The position numbers were made by a program, and so were the translations under genes. A DNA stretch of 40,275 nt, taken from the NCBI RefSeq assembly GCF_000430785.1, contig NZ_KE387250.1:3549-43823 (forward strand), read 5' to 3'. Shown here piece by piece: positions 7,229-18,343 of this stretch. The stretch comes from Ectobacillus panaciterrae DSM 19096. GTDB taxonomy: Bacteria; Bacillota; Bacilli; Bacillales; Bacillaceae_G. Within the stretch, counting starts at the first letter, position 1. Every line of letters begins with the position of its first letter. Below the pieces are notes generated by a model. The model ran no database searches. It was not told the DNA's origin and saw nothing but the letters and a program-made list of their open reading frames with translations.

Positions 7229-8662
7229 ATGAGTATTCAAGTAAGTAAGAAACCAAGAAATTATAAAAGTTATTTGCAAATCATTATGATTTCTGCGACA
7301 TTCGGGGGGCTTCTCTTTGGATATGACACTGGGGTTATTAATGGCGCTTTACCTTTTATGGGAAGGCCTGACCAACTTAATCTAACACCAGTTACAGAAG
7401 GTCTTGTTACGAGTTCACTTCTATTGGGAGCGGCATTTGGTGCGTTGATATGCGGTAAACTGGCAGACCGCTATGGTCGTCGTAAAATGCTCCTTAATCT
7501 TTCATTGTTATTCTTGTTGGCAACACTTGGAACTACATTTGCCCCCAATGTTTCAATAATGGTTGTCTTTAGGTTTTTACTTGGGATTGCCGTTGGAGGA
7601 GCATCATCTATGGTACCGGCTTTTTTAGCGGAAATGGCACCTCATGAGAAAAGAGGGCAAATGGTTACTCAGAATGAACTGATGATTACCGGCGGGCAAT
7701 TATTAGCCTACGTTTTCAATGCTATTCTTGGTGTTACAATGGCTGATACTGGACATGTTTGGCGATACATGCTCGTCCTTTGCGCAATTCCAGCTTTAGT
7801 ACTATTTGTAAGTATGCTCATTGTTCCAGAGAGCCCACGGTGGCTAGCTTCAAAAGGGAAAAATAGGGAGGCGTTGCGTGTCCTTGAACAAATACGTGAC
7901 GAGAAACGGGCTAAAGTTGAATTCAATGAAATTGAAGCAGCAGTAAAAAAAGAGTCAGGGCTTGAAAAGGCATCTATTAAAGACTTTTCTGCACCATGGT
8001 TACGCCGCATTTTGTTAATTGGGATTGGAGTTGCCATGGTGAATCAAATTACAGGTGTCAACTCAATTATGTATTATGGAACTCAAATTCTTCAAGAGTC
8101 TGGTTTCGGTACGAAAGCTGCATTAATCGCTAACATTGCTAATGGACTTATTTCAGTCATTGCAGTAATATTCGGTATTTGGCTGGTTGGTAAGGTTAAC
8201 CGTCGTCCAATGTTGATTATTGGTTTGTCTGGAACCACAACAGCACTGTTACTTATCGCAATATTCTCAATGGTATTTAAAGGATCTGCTGCACTCCCGT
8301 ATATTGTGCTTTCTTTAACAGTTTTATTCCTTGCCTTTATGCAAGGGTGTGTTGGACCGGTAACATGGTTAGTAATTGCGGAAATATTCCCGCAAAGGTT
8401 AAGAGGTCTTGGTTCTGGTATAAGTATATTTTTCCTATGGATCTTAAACTTTATCATTGGCTTTACTTTTCCTATCTTGCTAAGCTCTGTGGGTTTATCT
8501 ACTACATTCTTTGTTTTCGTCGCTGTTGGCTTATTGGGGATCGGTTTCGTGTACAAATTTATGCCAGAAACAAATGGACGTACACTTGAAGAGTTGGAAG
8601 AGCATTTCCGTTCACAATACGATAAAGGTGACACAAAGGAATCAGTTATTAAGGCCCAATAA
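7229..8662 (+). CDS. MFS sugar/inositol transporter (IolT-like)
   Basis: 477 residues, 12 membrane segments, sugar-porter family of the major facilitator superfamily. Diagnostic motifs: FGGLLFGYDTGVINGALPFM (segment 1), GKLADRYGRRKM (loop 2-3), PESPRWLASKGK (loop 6-7), QITGVNSIMYYGTQI (segment 7), and PETNGRTLEELEE at the C-terminus. It is close to IolT at 37734 and to the MFS at 26030. Start ATG 7229 has GAGG ten bases upstream. It heads the module with the isomerase and the Gfo/Idh dehydrogenase, so its substrate is probably their substrate: an inositol isomer or a related sugar. Confidence 0.9.
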   Translation: MSIQVSKKPRNYKSYLQIIMISATFGGLLFGYDTGVINGALPFMGRPDQLNLTPVTEGLVTSSLLLGAAFGALICGKLADRYGRRKMLLNLSLLFLLATLGTTFAPNVSIMVVFRFLLGIAVGGASSMVPAFLAEMAPHEKRGQMVTQNELMITGGQLLAYVFNAILGVTMADTGHVWRYMLVLCAIPALVLFVSMLIVPESPRWLASKGKNREALRVLEQIRDEKRAKVEFNEIEAAVKKESGLEKASIKDFSAPWLRRILLIGIGVAMVNQITGVNSIMYYGTQILQESGFGTKAALIANIANGLISVIAVIFGIWLVGKVNRRPMLIIGLSGTTTALLLIAIFSMVFKGSAALPYIVLSLTVLFLAFMQGCVGPVTWLVIAEIFPQRLRGLGSGISIFFLWILNFIIGFTFPILLSSVGLSTTFFVFVAVGLLGIGFVYKFMPETNGRTLEELEEHFRSQYDKGDTKESVIKAQ

Positions 8663-8690
8663 GAACAACTGTCCATTTTAGAACAATAAT

Positions 8691-8704
8691 TGTAAGCGTT
8701 TAAA
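8691..8704 (+). promoter_or_regulatory. cre-like half site
   Basis: TGTAAGCGTTTAAA keeps the left part of the cre consensus but lacks the right-hand C. It lies between the transporter stop and the isomerase gene. The same degenerate form occurs at 25821-25834. Confidence 0.3.
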
Positions 8705-8853
8705 AATTTAATCTTGAATCTGAAGAAGCTTTACTTGCAGCAGAGTTTGAAGTTAAACAATAAATAAACATACGAAAATCGACTGGACTATGTCCGCTGA
8801 AAGATAGAAATGAAGAAGATTTATCATAAAAGTAATAGATTGAGGTGTTTGAA

Positions 8854-9777
8854 ATGGGGATTAAAATTGCAGGAGCACCTTGTTGTTGGGGTGTGGATGA
8901 TCCAAAAAATCCATATCTTCCACCATGGGAGCGGGTGTTACAAGAAGCATCGCAAGCTGGTTATAAAGGTATTGAGCTGGGGCCTTATGGATATATTCCA
9001 ATGGACATTGAAAGAGTACAAGCGGAGCTCTCGAAAAACGATTTGACGATTATTGCAGGAACAATTTTTGATGATTTGGTAACGGAATCCAATTTGGAAA
9101 ACTTATTGCATCAGGTGGACGACATCTGTTCTCTCATTACCAAACTTCCACCCTCTTCACAGGAAAAATGGCAACGCTTTCCGACCCCTTATTTGGTACT
9201 AATTGATTGGGGACATGACGAAAGGGATTGGAAAGCTGGACATCCTGATGAAGCGAAGCGCTTATCCGCACAGGACTGGAATAACATGATGTCGCACATC
9301 CGTACACTCGCGGAGCGGGCTTGGACGAAATATGGAGTACGTGCCGTCATTCATCCTCACGCAGGCGGCTATATCGAATTTGAAGATGAAATCGAAAAAC
9401 TTTTGCAGGACATTCCATATGAAACTGTGGGACTTTGTCTCGATACGGGGCACCTGTATTACTCAAAAATGGATCCGGTGCAATGGCTTCGAGACTGTGC
9501 GGATCGATTGGATTATATCCATTTTAAGGACATTGATCTAGATGTATATCAGCGGGTGATGGGTGAGCATATTCGCTTCTTCGATGCTTGCGCCCAGGGA
9601 GTGATGTGTCCGATTGGACAAGGAATCATTGACTATGATTCTATTCATAAATTGCTGAAGGAAATTAATTATCATGGGTACATCACGATCGAACAAGAAC
9701 GTGACCCTAGAAATTCTGATACTAGTTTAAGAGATGTGAGTCAGAGTATTGCTTATTTAAAAAGTGTTGGTTATTAA
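8854..9777 (+). CDS. TIM-barrel sugar isomerase/dehydratase (IolE-like)
   Basis: 307 residues from ATG 8854; GAGGTG at 8842-8847 is spaced for this start and not for the in-frame GTG at 8845. Xylose isomerase-like/AP-endonuclease 2 fold. It starts KIAGAPCCWGVDDP, like IolE (2-keto-myo-inositol dehydratase). Likely metal ligands and active-site residues: VIHPHAGGYIEFE (about 166-177), CLDTGH (195-200), YIHFKD (221-226), TIEQERDP (278-285). It differs from IolE at 36817 in most positions, so it is a separate enzyme acting on a keto-inositol or keto-sugar made by the Gfo/Idh protein encoded 32 bp downstream. Confidence 0.8.
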   Translation: MGIKIAGAPCCWGVDDPKNPYLPPWERVLQEASQAGYKGIELGPYGYIPMDIERVQAELSKNDLTIIAGTIFDDLVTESNLENLLHQVDDICSLITKLPPSSQEKWQRFPTPYLVLIDWGHDERDWKAGHPDEAKRLSAQDWNNMMSHIRTLAERAWTKYGVRAVIHPHAGGYIEFEDEIEKLLQDIPYETVGLCLDTGHLYYSKMDPVQWLRDCADRLDYIHFKDIDLDVYQRVMGEHIRFFDACAQGVMCPIGQGIIDYDSIHKLLKEINYHGYITIEQERDPRNSDTSLRDVSQSIAYLKSVGY

Positions 9778-9809
9778 TTTAAAAAATATAAGAATAGGAG
9801 AAATCATTT

Positions 9810-10976
9810 ATGATCAATGGTGAAAAAAAAGTAGAAAATCCGATTCGTTGGGCAATGGTAGGCGGTGGACGAGGAAGTCAGATTGGATACATTCATCGTT
9901 CAGCTGCATTGCGTGATCATAATTTTCAATTAGTTGCTGGTACGTTTGATATTGACCCGGAACGCGGCAAAGACTTTGGAATGAATTTACATGTCGCTCC
10001 AGAGCGTTGCTATCCCGATTACAAAACCATGTTTGAAGAAGAGGCTAAACGTGAAGATGGCATTCAAGCTGTTTCCGTTGCAACTCCAAATGGTACTCAC
10101 TATGAAATCTGCAAGGCGGCACTAAACGCTGGTTTGCATGTAGTATGTGAAAAGCCGCTGTGTTTTACTACCGAAGAGGCAAAAGAACTGGAGGCTCTTG
10201 CAAAGAAGAAGAATCGTGTTGTCGGAATTACATATGGTTATTCAGGGCATCAGATGATAGAGCAGGCCCGTCAGATGATTGCAAAAGGCGATTTAGGTGA
10301 AATACGAATTGTAAATATGCAGTTTGCACACGGTTTTCACTGTGAGGCTGTTGAAGCCGATAATCCTAGTACGAAATGGCGCGTTGATCCAAAAGTTGCA
10401 GGGCCGAGCTATGTGCTGGGGGATGTAGGAACACATCCGTTATTCTTGTCTGAAATTATGTTGCCAAATATGAAAATTACAAAACTATTGTGTACTCGCC
10501 AGAGCTTTGTCAAGAGCCGTGCTCCACTGGAGGACAATGCTTATACCATAATGGAATACGATAACGGTGCGATTGGGACTGTGTGGTCTTCTTGCGTAAA
10601 TGCCGGTTCCATGCACGGGCAGAAGATTCGTGTTATCGGTTCTAAAGCTAGTATTGAATGGTGGGATGAGCAGCCTAATCAGCTTCGTTATGAAATACAG
10701 GGTAAACCGGCACAAATCTTAGAACGTGGAATGGACTATCTCTATCCAGAAGCATTGGCAGATGACCGCATCGGCGGCGGGCACCCAGAGGGTTTATTTG
10801 AAGCATGGTCAAATTTGTATACTCGTTTTGCTATGGCAATGGAAGCTGCCGATTGTGGGGAAACGTTGAAGGATATTTGGTATCCAGGAATTGAAGCTGG
10901 TGTCGAAGGCGTCCGTTGGGTAGAGAACTGTGTGCGCTCCGCTGATAACGGGGCCGTATGGGTGGAGTATCAATAA
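9810..10976 (+). CDS. Gfo/Idh/MocA-family dehydrogenase
   Basis: 388 residues, NAD(P)-dependent, cytosolic. Rossmann motif MVGGGRGSQIGYIHR near residue 16; EKP signature with Lys115 (VVCEKPLCFT); catalytic Asp205 and His209 (GDVGTHPLF), in the spacing known from inositol dehydrogenase. AGGAG lies before the ATG. It is a close relative of the protein at 24395-25609 (shared ERCYPDYKTMF, ATPNGTHYEICKAAL, WRVDPKVAGPSYVLGD, SRAPLEDNAY). It probably oxidises a polyol or sugar ring hydroxyl to a ketone, which the TIM-barrel enzyme then uses. Levoglucosan and cyclitol pathways use the same enzyme pair; the true substrate is unknown. Confidence 0.85.
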   Translation: MINGEKKVENPIRWAMVGGGRGSQIGYIHRSAALRDHNFQLVAGTFDIDPERGKDFGMNLHVAPERCYPDYKTMFEEEAKREDGIQAVSVATPNGTHYEICKAALNAGLHVVCEKPLCFTTEEAKELEALAKKKNRVVGITYGYSGHQMIEQARQMIAKGDLGEIRIVNMQFAHGFHCEAVEADNPSTKWRVDPKVAGPSYVLGDVGTHPLFLSEIMLPNMKITKLLCTRQSFVKSRAPLEDNAYTIMEYDNGAIGTVWSSCVNAGSMHGQKIRVIGSKASIEWWDEQPNQLRYEIQGKPAQILERGMDYLYPEALADDRIGGGHPEGLFEAWSNLYTRFAMAMEAADCGETLKDIWYPGIEAGVEGVRWVENCVRSADNGAVWVEYQ

Positions 10977-11101
10977 TAAAAGAAAAAGAGATTAGTGAAA
11001 AAGGTTTCAATTCGTAGTGCTTTTAGGAGTAGAAATGATTGTAACGATGTCGAAGAGGGGGGCTGGAAATATATTATGAATCAAGTGTTTGCTTGATAAG
11101 A

Positions 11102-11166
11102 TGTCTTTAAAATATAAAAAGGTGTCTTCATAATAGAAATACGATTATTATGTTTTATTCTATAAT
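11102..11166 (+). promoter_or_regulatory. Activator-type promoter unit, copy A
   Basis: Half-sites TGTCTT at 11102 and 11123 are exactly 21 bp apart, and TATAAT (11161-11166) starts 38 bp after the second. The -35 position (AATACG) is poor, as expected for an activator-dependent promoter. The 21-bp spacing (two helix turns) is usual for AraC-family sites. Confidence 0.6.
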
Positions 11167-11209
11167 CTTAATTATAAATGAGAAATTCACGAGTGATTTT
11201 TGATCCGAA

Positions 11210-11223
11210 TGATAACGATTACA
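11210..11223 (-). promoter_or_regulatory. CcpA cre box before iolA of operon 1
   Basis: TGTAATCGTTATCA on the minus strand fits the cre consensus. It lies downstream of the copy A -10 box, where CcpA binding would block elongation from that promoter. Confidence 0.6.
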
Positions 11224-11265
11224 TTGTGGTTGTTTTAATGAATATCAACTTAGGAGGGGAAAATA

Positions 11266-11316
11266 ATGAAGGTTATGAATCAAGTTTTTATTTGGGATAA
11301 TATTTCTAAAATGTAA
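11266..11316 (+). other. Short leader-like frame between the promoter copies
   Basis: AGGAGGGG (11252-11259) precedes ATG 11266 and a 16-codon frame MKVMNQVFIWDNISKM. A similar start (MNQVFA, stop) occurs at 11076-11096 before copy A, and a decayed version lies before copy D. It may be the beginning of a lost gene rather than a working leader peptide. Confidence 0.3.
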
Positions 11317-11366
11317 AAATAGATTTTCATAATAGAAATATGATTGATATATGTTGTCTTCTTTTT
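11302..11366 (+). promoter_or_regulatory. Activator-type promoter unit, copy B (degenerate)
   Basis: Aligns with copy A at a distance of exactly 200 bp: TTTCTAAAATGTAAAAATAG then TTTTCATAATAGAAATATGA. The half-sites and the -10 box are worn, so copy A is the likelier active promoter. Confidence 0.45.
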
Positions 11367-11456
11367 GTAAAAGATTGTAACGATGTCTCATTATTAATCC
11401 ACTAGTATTGATAGATTGATAGAAACGAAAATATATTTTTTGAGGAGGAAAAGTAC

Positions 11457-12932
11457 ATGCAAGAAACGGTAACGAAAGTAGAAAAGTTGAAAAATTATAT
11501 AAATGGTGAGTGGGTTGAAAGTAAAACAACAAAATATGAAGATGTCTATAATCCGGCTACAAAAGAAGTTATAGCCCAGGTTCCAATCTCAACAAAAGAA
11601 GATATTGACTATGCGATAGAAGTGGCTGCAAAAGCATTTGAAAAATGGAAGAACGTTGCAGTGCCGCGTCGTGCAAGAATTTTATTTAACTACCAGCAAT
11701 TATTAACAAAGCATAAAGAAGAATTGGCTCACTTGATTACAAAGGAAAACGGAAAAAGCCTTACAGAAGCATTAGGGGAAGTTCAACGCGGAATCGAGAA
11801 TGTTGAATTTGCAGCAGGAGCACCTTCCTTAATGATGGGCGATTCACTATCCTCAATCGCGACAGACGTTGAAGCGACAAACTATCGTTATCCAATCGGG
11901 GTTGTCGGTGGAATTGCCCCGTTTAACTTCCCGATGATGGTACCTTGCTGGATGTTCCCAATGGCGATTGCGCTTGGTAATACATTTATTTTAAAACCAT
12001 CTGAAAGAACTCCGCTCTTAACAGAAAAATTAGTCGAGCTATTTACAGAAGCGGGACTTCCAAACGGTGTGTTCAACGTCGTTCATGGAGCACATGACGT
12101 TGTAAACGGCATCTTAGACCACCCTGAAGTGAAAGCCATTTCCTTCGTTGGATCGAAGCCTGTTGGTGAATATGTATTTAAGCGCGGAAGCGAAAACTTA
12201 AAACGCGTTCAAGCGTTAACAGGTGCTAAAAACCATACGATCGTTTTAAATGACGCTGATTTAGAAGATACCATTACAAATATTATTTCTTCCGCATTCG
12301 GTTCAGCGGGCGAGCGCTGCATGGCATGCTCAGTTGTAACAGTAGAAGAAGGAATTGCGGATGAATTTTTAGCTAGACTGAAAGAAAGAACAGCCAATAT
12401 TAAAATTGGTAACGGCTTAGATGACGGAGTATTACTTGGTCCGGTTATCAGAGAAGAAAATCGAAAACGTACAATCGGCTATATCGAAAAAGGAATTGAA
12501 GAGGGAGCAACGGTTGTATGCGACGGCCGCGACCGTTCATTGGATGAAGGCTTCTTTATCGGCCCGACAATCTTTGATGATGTAACATCAGACATGACAA
12601 TCTGGAAAGAAGAAATCTTTGCTCCAGTATTATCTGTAATGCGTGTGAAGAACTTAAAAGAAGCAATTGAAATTGCGAACAAATCAGAATTTGCCAATGG
12701 CGCTTGTATCTTTACAACAAATGCTGCATCGATCCGCTACTTCCGTGAAAACATTGATGCAGGTATGTTAGGGGTTAACTTAGGAGTACCAGCTCCTATG
12801 GCATTCTTCCCATTCTCTGGCTGGAAGTCATCCTTCTTTGGTACATTACATGCGAACGGAAAAGACAGCGTTGACTTCTATACGCGTAAAAAAGTTGTGA
12901 CTGCACGCTACGCAGCACCGACATTTGAATAA
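11457..12932 (+). CDS. iolA: Methylmalonate-semialdehyde dehydrogenase (CoA-acylating), operon 1
   Basis: 491 residues. Converts malonate semialdehyde from the inositol pathway to acetyl-CoA and CO2 (and methylmalonate semialdehyde to propionyl-CoA) with NAD and CoA. Aldehyde dehydrogenase fold: [20 protein letters not shown] (146-165), NAD-site [10 protein letters not shown] (230-239), catalytic Cys288 in [11 protein letters not shown], and the C-terminal [12 protein letters not shown] typical of the MSDH subfamily rather than of general aldehyde dehydrogenases. TTGAGGAGG precedes the ATG. The protein is about 94% identical by eye (roughly 28 differences) to the copy at 31334. It is the first gene of operon 1, behind the tandem promoter units and a cre box. 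Confidence 0.95.
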   Translation: MQETVTKVEKLKNYINGEWVESKTTKYEDVYNPATKEVIAQVPISTKEDIDYAIEVAAKAFEKWKNVAVPRRARILFNYQQLLTKHKEELAHLITKENGKSLTEALGEVQRGIENVEFAAGAPSLMMGDSLSSIATDVEATNYRYPIGVVGGIAPFNFPMMVPCWMFPMAIALGNTFILKPSERTPLLTEKLVELFTEAGLPNGVFNVVHGAHDVVNGILDHPEVKAISFVGSKPVGEYVFKRGSENLKRVQALTGAKNHTIVLNDADLEDTITNIISSAFGSAGERCMACSVVTVEEGIADEFLARLKERTANIKIGNGLDDGVLLGPVIREENRKRTIGYIEKGIEEGATVVCDGRDRSLDEGFFIGPTIFDDVTSDMTIWKEEIFAPVLSVMRVKNLKEAIEIANKSEFANGACIFTTNAASIRYFRENIDAGMLGVNLGVPAPMAFFPFSGWKSSFFGTLHANGKDSVDFYTRKKVVTARYAAPTFE

Positions 12933-13013
12933 AAAATGCTTTGTGCATAGTTATTTGAGATTTCACTAGGTTACTAGATTTGACTGTAAATTTCTAAATA
13001 GAAATGAGAGGAA

Positions 13014-13052
13014 CCGGCCCCTCATCCTGATCATTAAGAAAGGCGGGGCCGG
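13014..13052 (+). promoter_or_regulatory. Hairpin between iolA and iolB (first), operon 1
   Basis: CCGGCCCC (13014-13021) pairs with GGGGCCGG (13045-13052). There is no T-run, so it may be an mRNA processing or stabilising hairpin. Operon 2 has a differently paired hairpin in the same place (32890-32933). Confidence 0.5.
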
Positions 13053-13081
13053 CTTATACAAAAGACGTTATAAAGGGGAGC

Positions 13082-13127
13082 CCGATTCTATAGTAGAGCA
13101 ACTACAGGGTGCTAAATCGGTTTGTTT
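13082..13127 (+). promoter_or_regulatory. Terminator-like hairpin between iolA and iolB (second), operon 1
   Basis: CCGATT (13082-13087) pairs with AATCGG (13115-13120), followed by TTTGTTT. The loop side carries GGGTGCTAAA, which is kept in operon 2 (32971-33008) although the stem bases differ. It ends 25 bp before iolB. Confidence 0.5.
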
Positions 13128-13152
13128 CTACCCCCACAATAAGGAGGTACAT

Positions 13153-13968
13153 ATGAGTAAGTTGCTCCGAAAACCAGAAAAAAGAGAAATTTCCGAAGGC
13201 GTTACCGTTGTTCAGGAAGTGACGGCTGGCAACTCGCCATTAGAATATGTCGGATTTAAGATCATTGATTTAGCGTCAGGCGCTAAATACTCTGAATCAC
13301 TAGAAAAGCAAGAGTGCTGCATCGTGGCTCTAACAGGAAAAATCAATGTGACCAATCATGAAGAAACCTTCACTAATATTGGCACTCGTAAAAGCGTATT
13401 TGAACGTATTCCAACAGACAGTGTGTATGTATCAAATGACCGCAGCTTTGAAATAGAGGGAGTCGGAGAGGCTCGTGTGGCATTATGCTATTCACCTTCC
13501 CATAAGCAATTGCCTACTAAACTGATTAAAGCTTCCGATAACGGCGTTGAAAATAGAGGGATACTCAACAATAAACGTCTTGTACACAATATTTTGCCGG
13601 ATTCGGATCCAACTGCCAACAGTCTGCTTGTGGTAGAAGTGTATACAGAAAGTGGAAACTGGTCGAGTTACCCGCCCCATAAGCACGATCAAGATAATCT
13701 GCCGGATGAGTCCTTTTTGGAAGAATCCTACTACCATGAAATGAATCCGCTGCAGGGCTTTGTCTTCCAGCGTGTTTACACGGATGATCGCTCACTCGAT
13801 GAAACGATAACGGTTGAAAACGGAGATGTTGTACTCGTACCGGCAGGATATCATCCAGTTGGTGTACCTGATGGTTATACATCCTATTATTTAAACGTCA
13901 TGGCAGGACCGACTCGCATTTGGAAATTTTACAACGATCCGGATCACGAATGGATTTTAAAGCGTTAA
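13153..13968 (+). CDS. iolB: 5-deoxy-glucuronate isomerase, operon 1
   Basis: 271 residues, the usual length. Converts 5-deoxy-D-glucuronate to 2-deoxy-5-keto-D-gluconate, the fourth step of inositol breakdown. Double cupin fold; likely metal-binding residues are in PPHKHD (His176, His178), the EE pair at 190-191 and AGYHPVG (His234). AAGGAGG lies 7 bases before the ATG. The bases from this ribosome binding site through the first ten codons are identical to the operon 2 copy. It is separated from iolA by a 220-bp spacer with two hairpins, which suggests independent adjustment of the downstream genes. Confidence 0.95.
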   Translation: MSKLLRKPEKREISEGVTVVQEVTAGNSPLEYVGFKIIDLASGAKYSESLEKQECCIVALTGKINVTNHEETFTNIGTRKSVFERIPTDSVYVSNDRSFEIEGVGEARVALCYSPSHKQLPTKLIKASDNGVENRGILNNKRLVHNILPDSDPTANSLLVVEVYTESGNWSSYPPHKHDQDNLPDESFLEESYYHEMNPLQGFVFQRVYTDDRSLDETITVENGDVVLVPAGYHPVGVPDGYTSYYLNVMAGPTRIWKFYNDPDHEWILKR

Positions 13969-13995
13969 TAAAAATGGAAGGAGCTGTTACCGGAG

Positions 13996-15005
13996 ATGAG
14001 ATACGAATTTAATGAAGAAAGAACATATGACATTATTGCGGTTGGACGGGCATGCATCGATTTAAATGCAACGGAGTACAACCGTCCAATGGAAGACACG
14101 ATGACCTTTACAAAGTATGTGGGAGGTTCTCCTGCCAATATTGCCATCGGCAGCTCTAAATTAGGCTTAAAAGCCGGATTTATCGGCAAAATCTCGGATG
14201 ACCAGCACGGACGCTTTATCGAGCAGTACATGCGCGGTGTCGGCATTGACACGTCCAATATGGTCGTGGACCAAGAAGGGCATAAAACGGGCTTAGCCTT
14301 TACAGAGATTAAGAGCCCGGAAGAGTGCAGTATCTTAATGTACCGCCAAGACGTGGCAGACCTTTATCTGTCTCCTTCCGAAGTCAATGAGGAGTACATC
14401 AAGCAATCCAAAATTCTGCTTGTTTCAGGAACAGCGTTATCCAAAAGCCCATCTCGTGAAGCGGTGCTAAAAGCAGTTAGCGTGGCGAAGAAACATGACG
14501 TAAAAGTAGTGTTTGAATTGGACTACCGCCCGTACTCATGGAATTCCCTTGAGGAAACCGCTGTGTATTGTTCATTGGTGGCAGAACAGGCAGACGTGGT
14601 GATCGGAACTCGTGATGAGTACGATGTGATGGAAAGCAAACAAGGCGGGAAAAACGAAGATACCATCCGTTATTTGTTTAACCATTCTCCTGAACTGATT
14701 GTCATTAAACATGGGGTAGAAGGTTCATACGCTTATACCAAATCAGGAGAAACATTCAAAGGCCAAGCCTACCGCACAAAAGTATTAAAAACGTTCGGTG
14801 CCGGTGATTCCTACGCTTCCGCTTTCTTATACGCCTTAATCAGCGGAAAAGAGGTTGAAATAGCTTTAAAATACGGCAGTGCATCCGCTTCCATCGTTGT
14901 CAGCAAACACAGCTCTTCAGAGGCGATGCCAACGGTAGAAGAAATCGAGCAATTAATTGCCGAATGCTCTCAGAATGAAGCAATCGAGGTAGAGGTGAAC
15001 AGCTA

Positions 15006-15006
<1 letters not shown>
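13996..15006 (+). CDS. iolC: 5-dehydro-2-deoxygluconokinase, operon 1
   Basis: 336 residues, PfkB/ribokinase family. Phosphorylates 2-deoxy-5-keto-gluconate with ATP. N-terminal signature GGSPANIAIGSSKLGLKAGF (43-62); C-terminal ATP-site and catalytic base in TFGAGDSYASAF (Asp271). AAGGAG lies 12 bases before the ATG and GGAG touches it. The stop TAA shares its last A with the iolD ATG, so translation is coupled. A stretch at 14299-14367 is nearly identical to the operon 2 copy while its flanks are not (see findings). Confidence 0.95.
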
Positions 15007-17124
<2,118 letters not shown>

Positions 17125-17145
17125 AAATGATACATGAACAAATTT

Positions 17146-17195
17146 GATGGTGTTGCAAAACTAAAAAAAATATTCGGAATTGTGTATAAGAACAC
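17146..17195 (+). repeat. 50-bp repeat R1, before iolH
   Basis: GATGGTGTTGCAAAACTAAAA, AATTGTGTATAAGAACAC and the bases between match 18167-18216 behind iolH. The first 14 bases also close the window at 40262-40275. Confidence 0.6.
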
Positions 17196-17257
17196 GAAGC
17201 TGAACATGCAGCAGATAACGATTAAATTCAAACAGTCAGAAAAAGGAGATGTTTACA

Positions 17258-18139
17258 TTGCGTTTAGCCTATGATCCGTCACATTATCGTGATAATACAA
17301 ATTTAAAAGATACGATCGATGCCGTTGCTAGATTAGGGTATGAATATGTGGAGTTATCACCGCGTAAAGATTTTATTTGGTTTTATGAATATCCAAAGGT
17401 TGATAAGCAGCTGATAAAAGATTTAAAAAGATATTGTTTAGATGCCGGTGTTAAAATCTCTTCTGTACTTCCTGTTCAACAATGGTCTTCACCAATTGAA
17501 GAAGAACGTCAAGCTGCCGTGAGAAATTGGAAACGTTGTATTGAAATCACTTCTGAATTAGGAGTAGATTTAATGAACAGCGAATTTGCCGGCGACAAAA
17601 GCCGTCCGGTTGAAAGTGAAGCGGCTTTTGTGAAATCAATGGAAGAGCTCATGCCACTTTTTGAAAAAGAAGGGATTAAACTGAATTTACAATCCCACCC
17701 TAACGATTTTATTGAGTTGAATACAGAAGCCATTCGAATGATTCGTGCACTAGATAAAGATTGGATTAAGTTGGTATATTCTGTTGCACATGCTTTCTTT
17801 TATGATGATGGTGTTGGCGATGTAGAGAAACACTTAGACGAAGCAGGAGATTTACTCGCTCATGTTCTCATTGCCGATACCCTTAATCATAAAGCAGCAT
17901 TTGGATTGCGATATATTGTGAATCCTCCTAATGCAAACGTAACCATTCACCAGCATTTGAACCCTGGTGAAGGGGAAGTAAACTTTGAAGCATTATATCG
18001 GAAATTAAGAGAAATGAAATTTGATGGAATTGTAACAAATTCAGTCTTCGCTTATCCTGATAAACCAGAATGGTCCAACGAAGTCACGCTAAAATCCATT
18101 AGAGAGGGATTAAATATTAAAGAGGGATTAAATATTTAA
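17258..18139 (+). CDS. iolH: IolH-type sugar isomerase/epimerase
   Basis: 293 residues from TTG 17258; AAGGAG (17243-17248) is correctly spaced for TTG but touches the in-frame ATG at 17249. The start [11 protein letters not shown] matches IolH. TIM-barrel fold, exact reaction in inositol use unsettled. Conserved parts: [42 protein letters not shown]-like [11 protein letters not shown]. Odd points: the segment that is usually LNLEPHPDDF reads [10 protein letters not shown] (Glu to Gln near 145), and CAPHTFH-like residues read SVAHAFF, so metal binding may be weakened; and the C-terminus carries a tandem duplication ([11 protein letters not shown]). It is flanked by 50-bp direct repeats. Confidence 0.8.
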   Translation: MRLAYDPSHYRDNTNLKDTIDAVARLGYEYVELSPRKDFIWFYEYPKVDKQLIKDLKRYCLDAGVKISSVLPVQQWSSPIEEERQAAVRNWKRCIEITSELGVDLMNSEFAGDKSRPVESEAAFVKSMEELMPLFEKEGIKLNLQSHPNDFIELNTEAIRMIRALDKDWIKLVYSVAHAFFYDDGVGDVEKHLDEAGDLLAHVLIADTLNHKAAFGLRYIVNPPNANVTIHQHLNPGEGEVNFEALYRKLREMKFDGIVTNSVFAYPDKPEWSNEVTLKSIREGLNIKEGLNI

Positions 18140-18166
18140 TACATGAGGATCTAACTTTTTATGGTT

Positions 18167-18216
18167 GATGGTGTTGCAAAACTAAAATAACCATTCCAAA
18201 TTGTATATAAGAATAC
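18167..18216 (+). repeat. 50-bp repeat R2, behind iolH
   Basis: GATGGTGTTGCAAAACTAAAA with AATTGTATATAAGAATAC further on, a diverged direct copy of 17146-17195. The TGTTGCAAAACT core recalls IS6-family ends, which is only a suggestion. Confidence 0.6.
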
Positions 18217-18230
18217 TAAGAGCACAATGT

Positions 18231-18276
18231 TTTTAATTCGGCCTTCCGGTTTTAAAGCCGGAAGGCCGAATTAAAA
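18231..18276. repeat. Long perfect hairpin between iolH and iolJ
   Basis: TTTTAATTCGGCCTTCCGG (18231-18249) is fully complementary to CCGGAAGGCCGAATTAAAA (18258-18276): 19 bp with an 8-base loop. It is very stable, but A and T, not a T-run, follow on either strand. It may stop or slow transcription or protect the mRNA between iolH and iolJ. Confidence 0.7.
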
Positions 18277-18343
18277 TTAAATGGCAGATTTACAGCTAGC
18301 ATAAGTAAAATTATGGATATCTTTTCGAAAGGAACCGATATTA

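Noticed and set aside
8092-8676. 194-codon frame on the minus strand opposite the first transporter gene
   Set aside because: Mirror of a membrane protein gene; similar long mirrors occur opposite the other two transporters (26905-27609, 38564-39073). No ribosome binding site or known domain.
8705-8765. Short open stretch reading LESEEALLAAEFEVKQ before the IolE-like gene
   Set aside because: Could be the tail of a lost gene, but too short and without a recognised match.
13082-13127. GGGTGCTAAA region considered as a T-box or other known riboswitch
   Set aside because: It lacks the T-box bulge sequence and a specifier loop, and it lies between genes of one operon; kept only as an unnamed hairpin.
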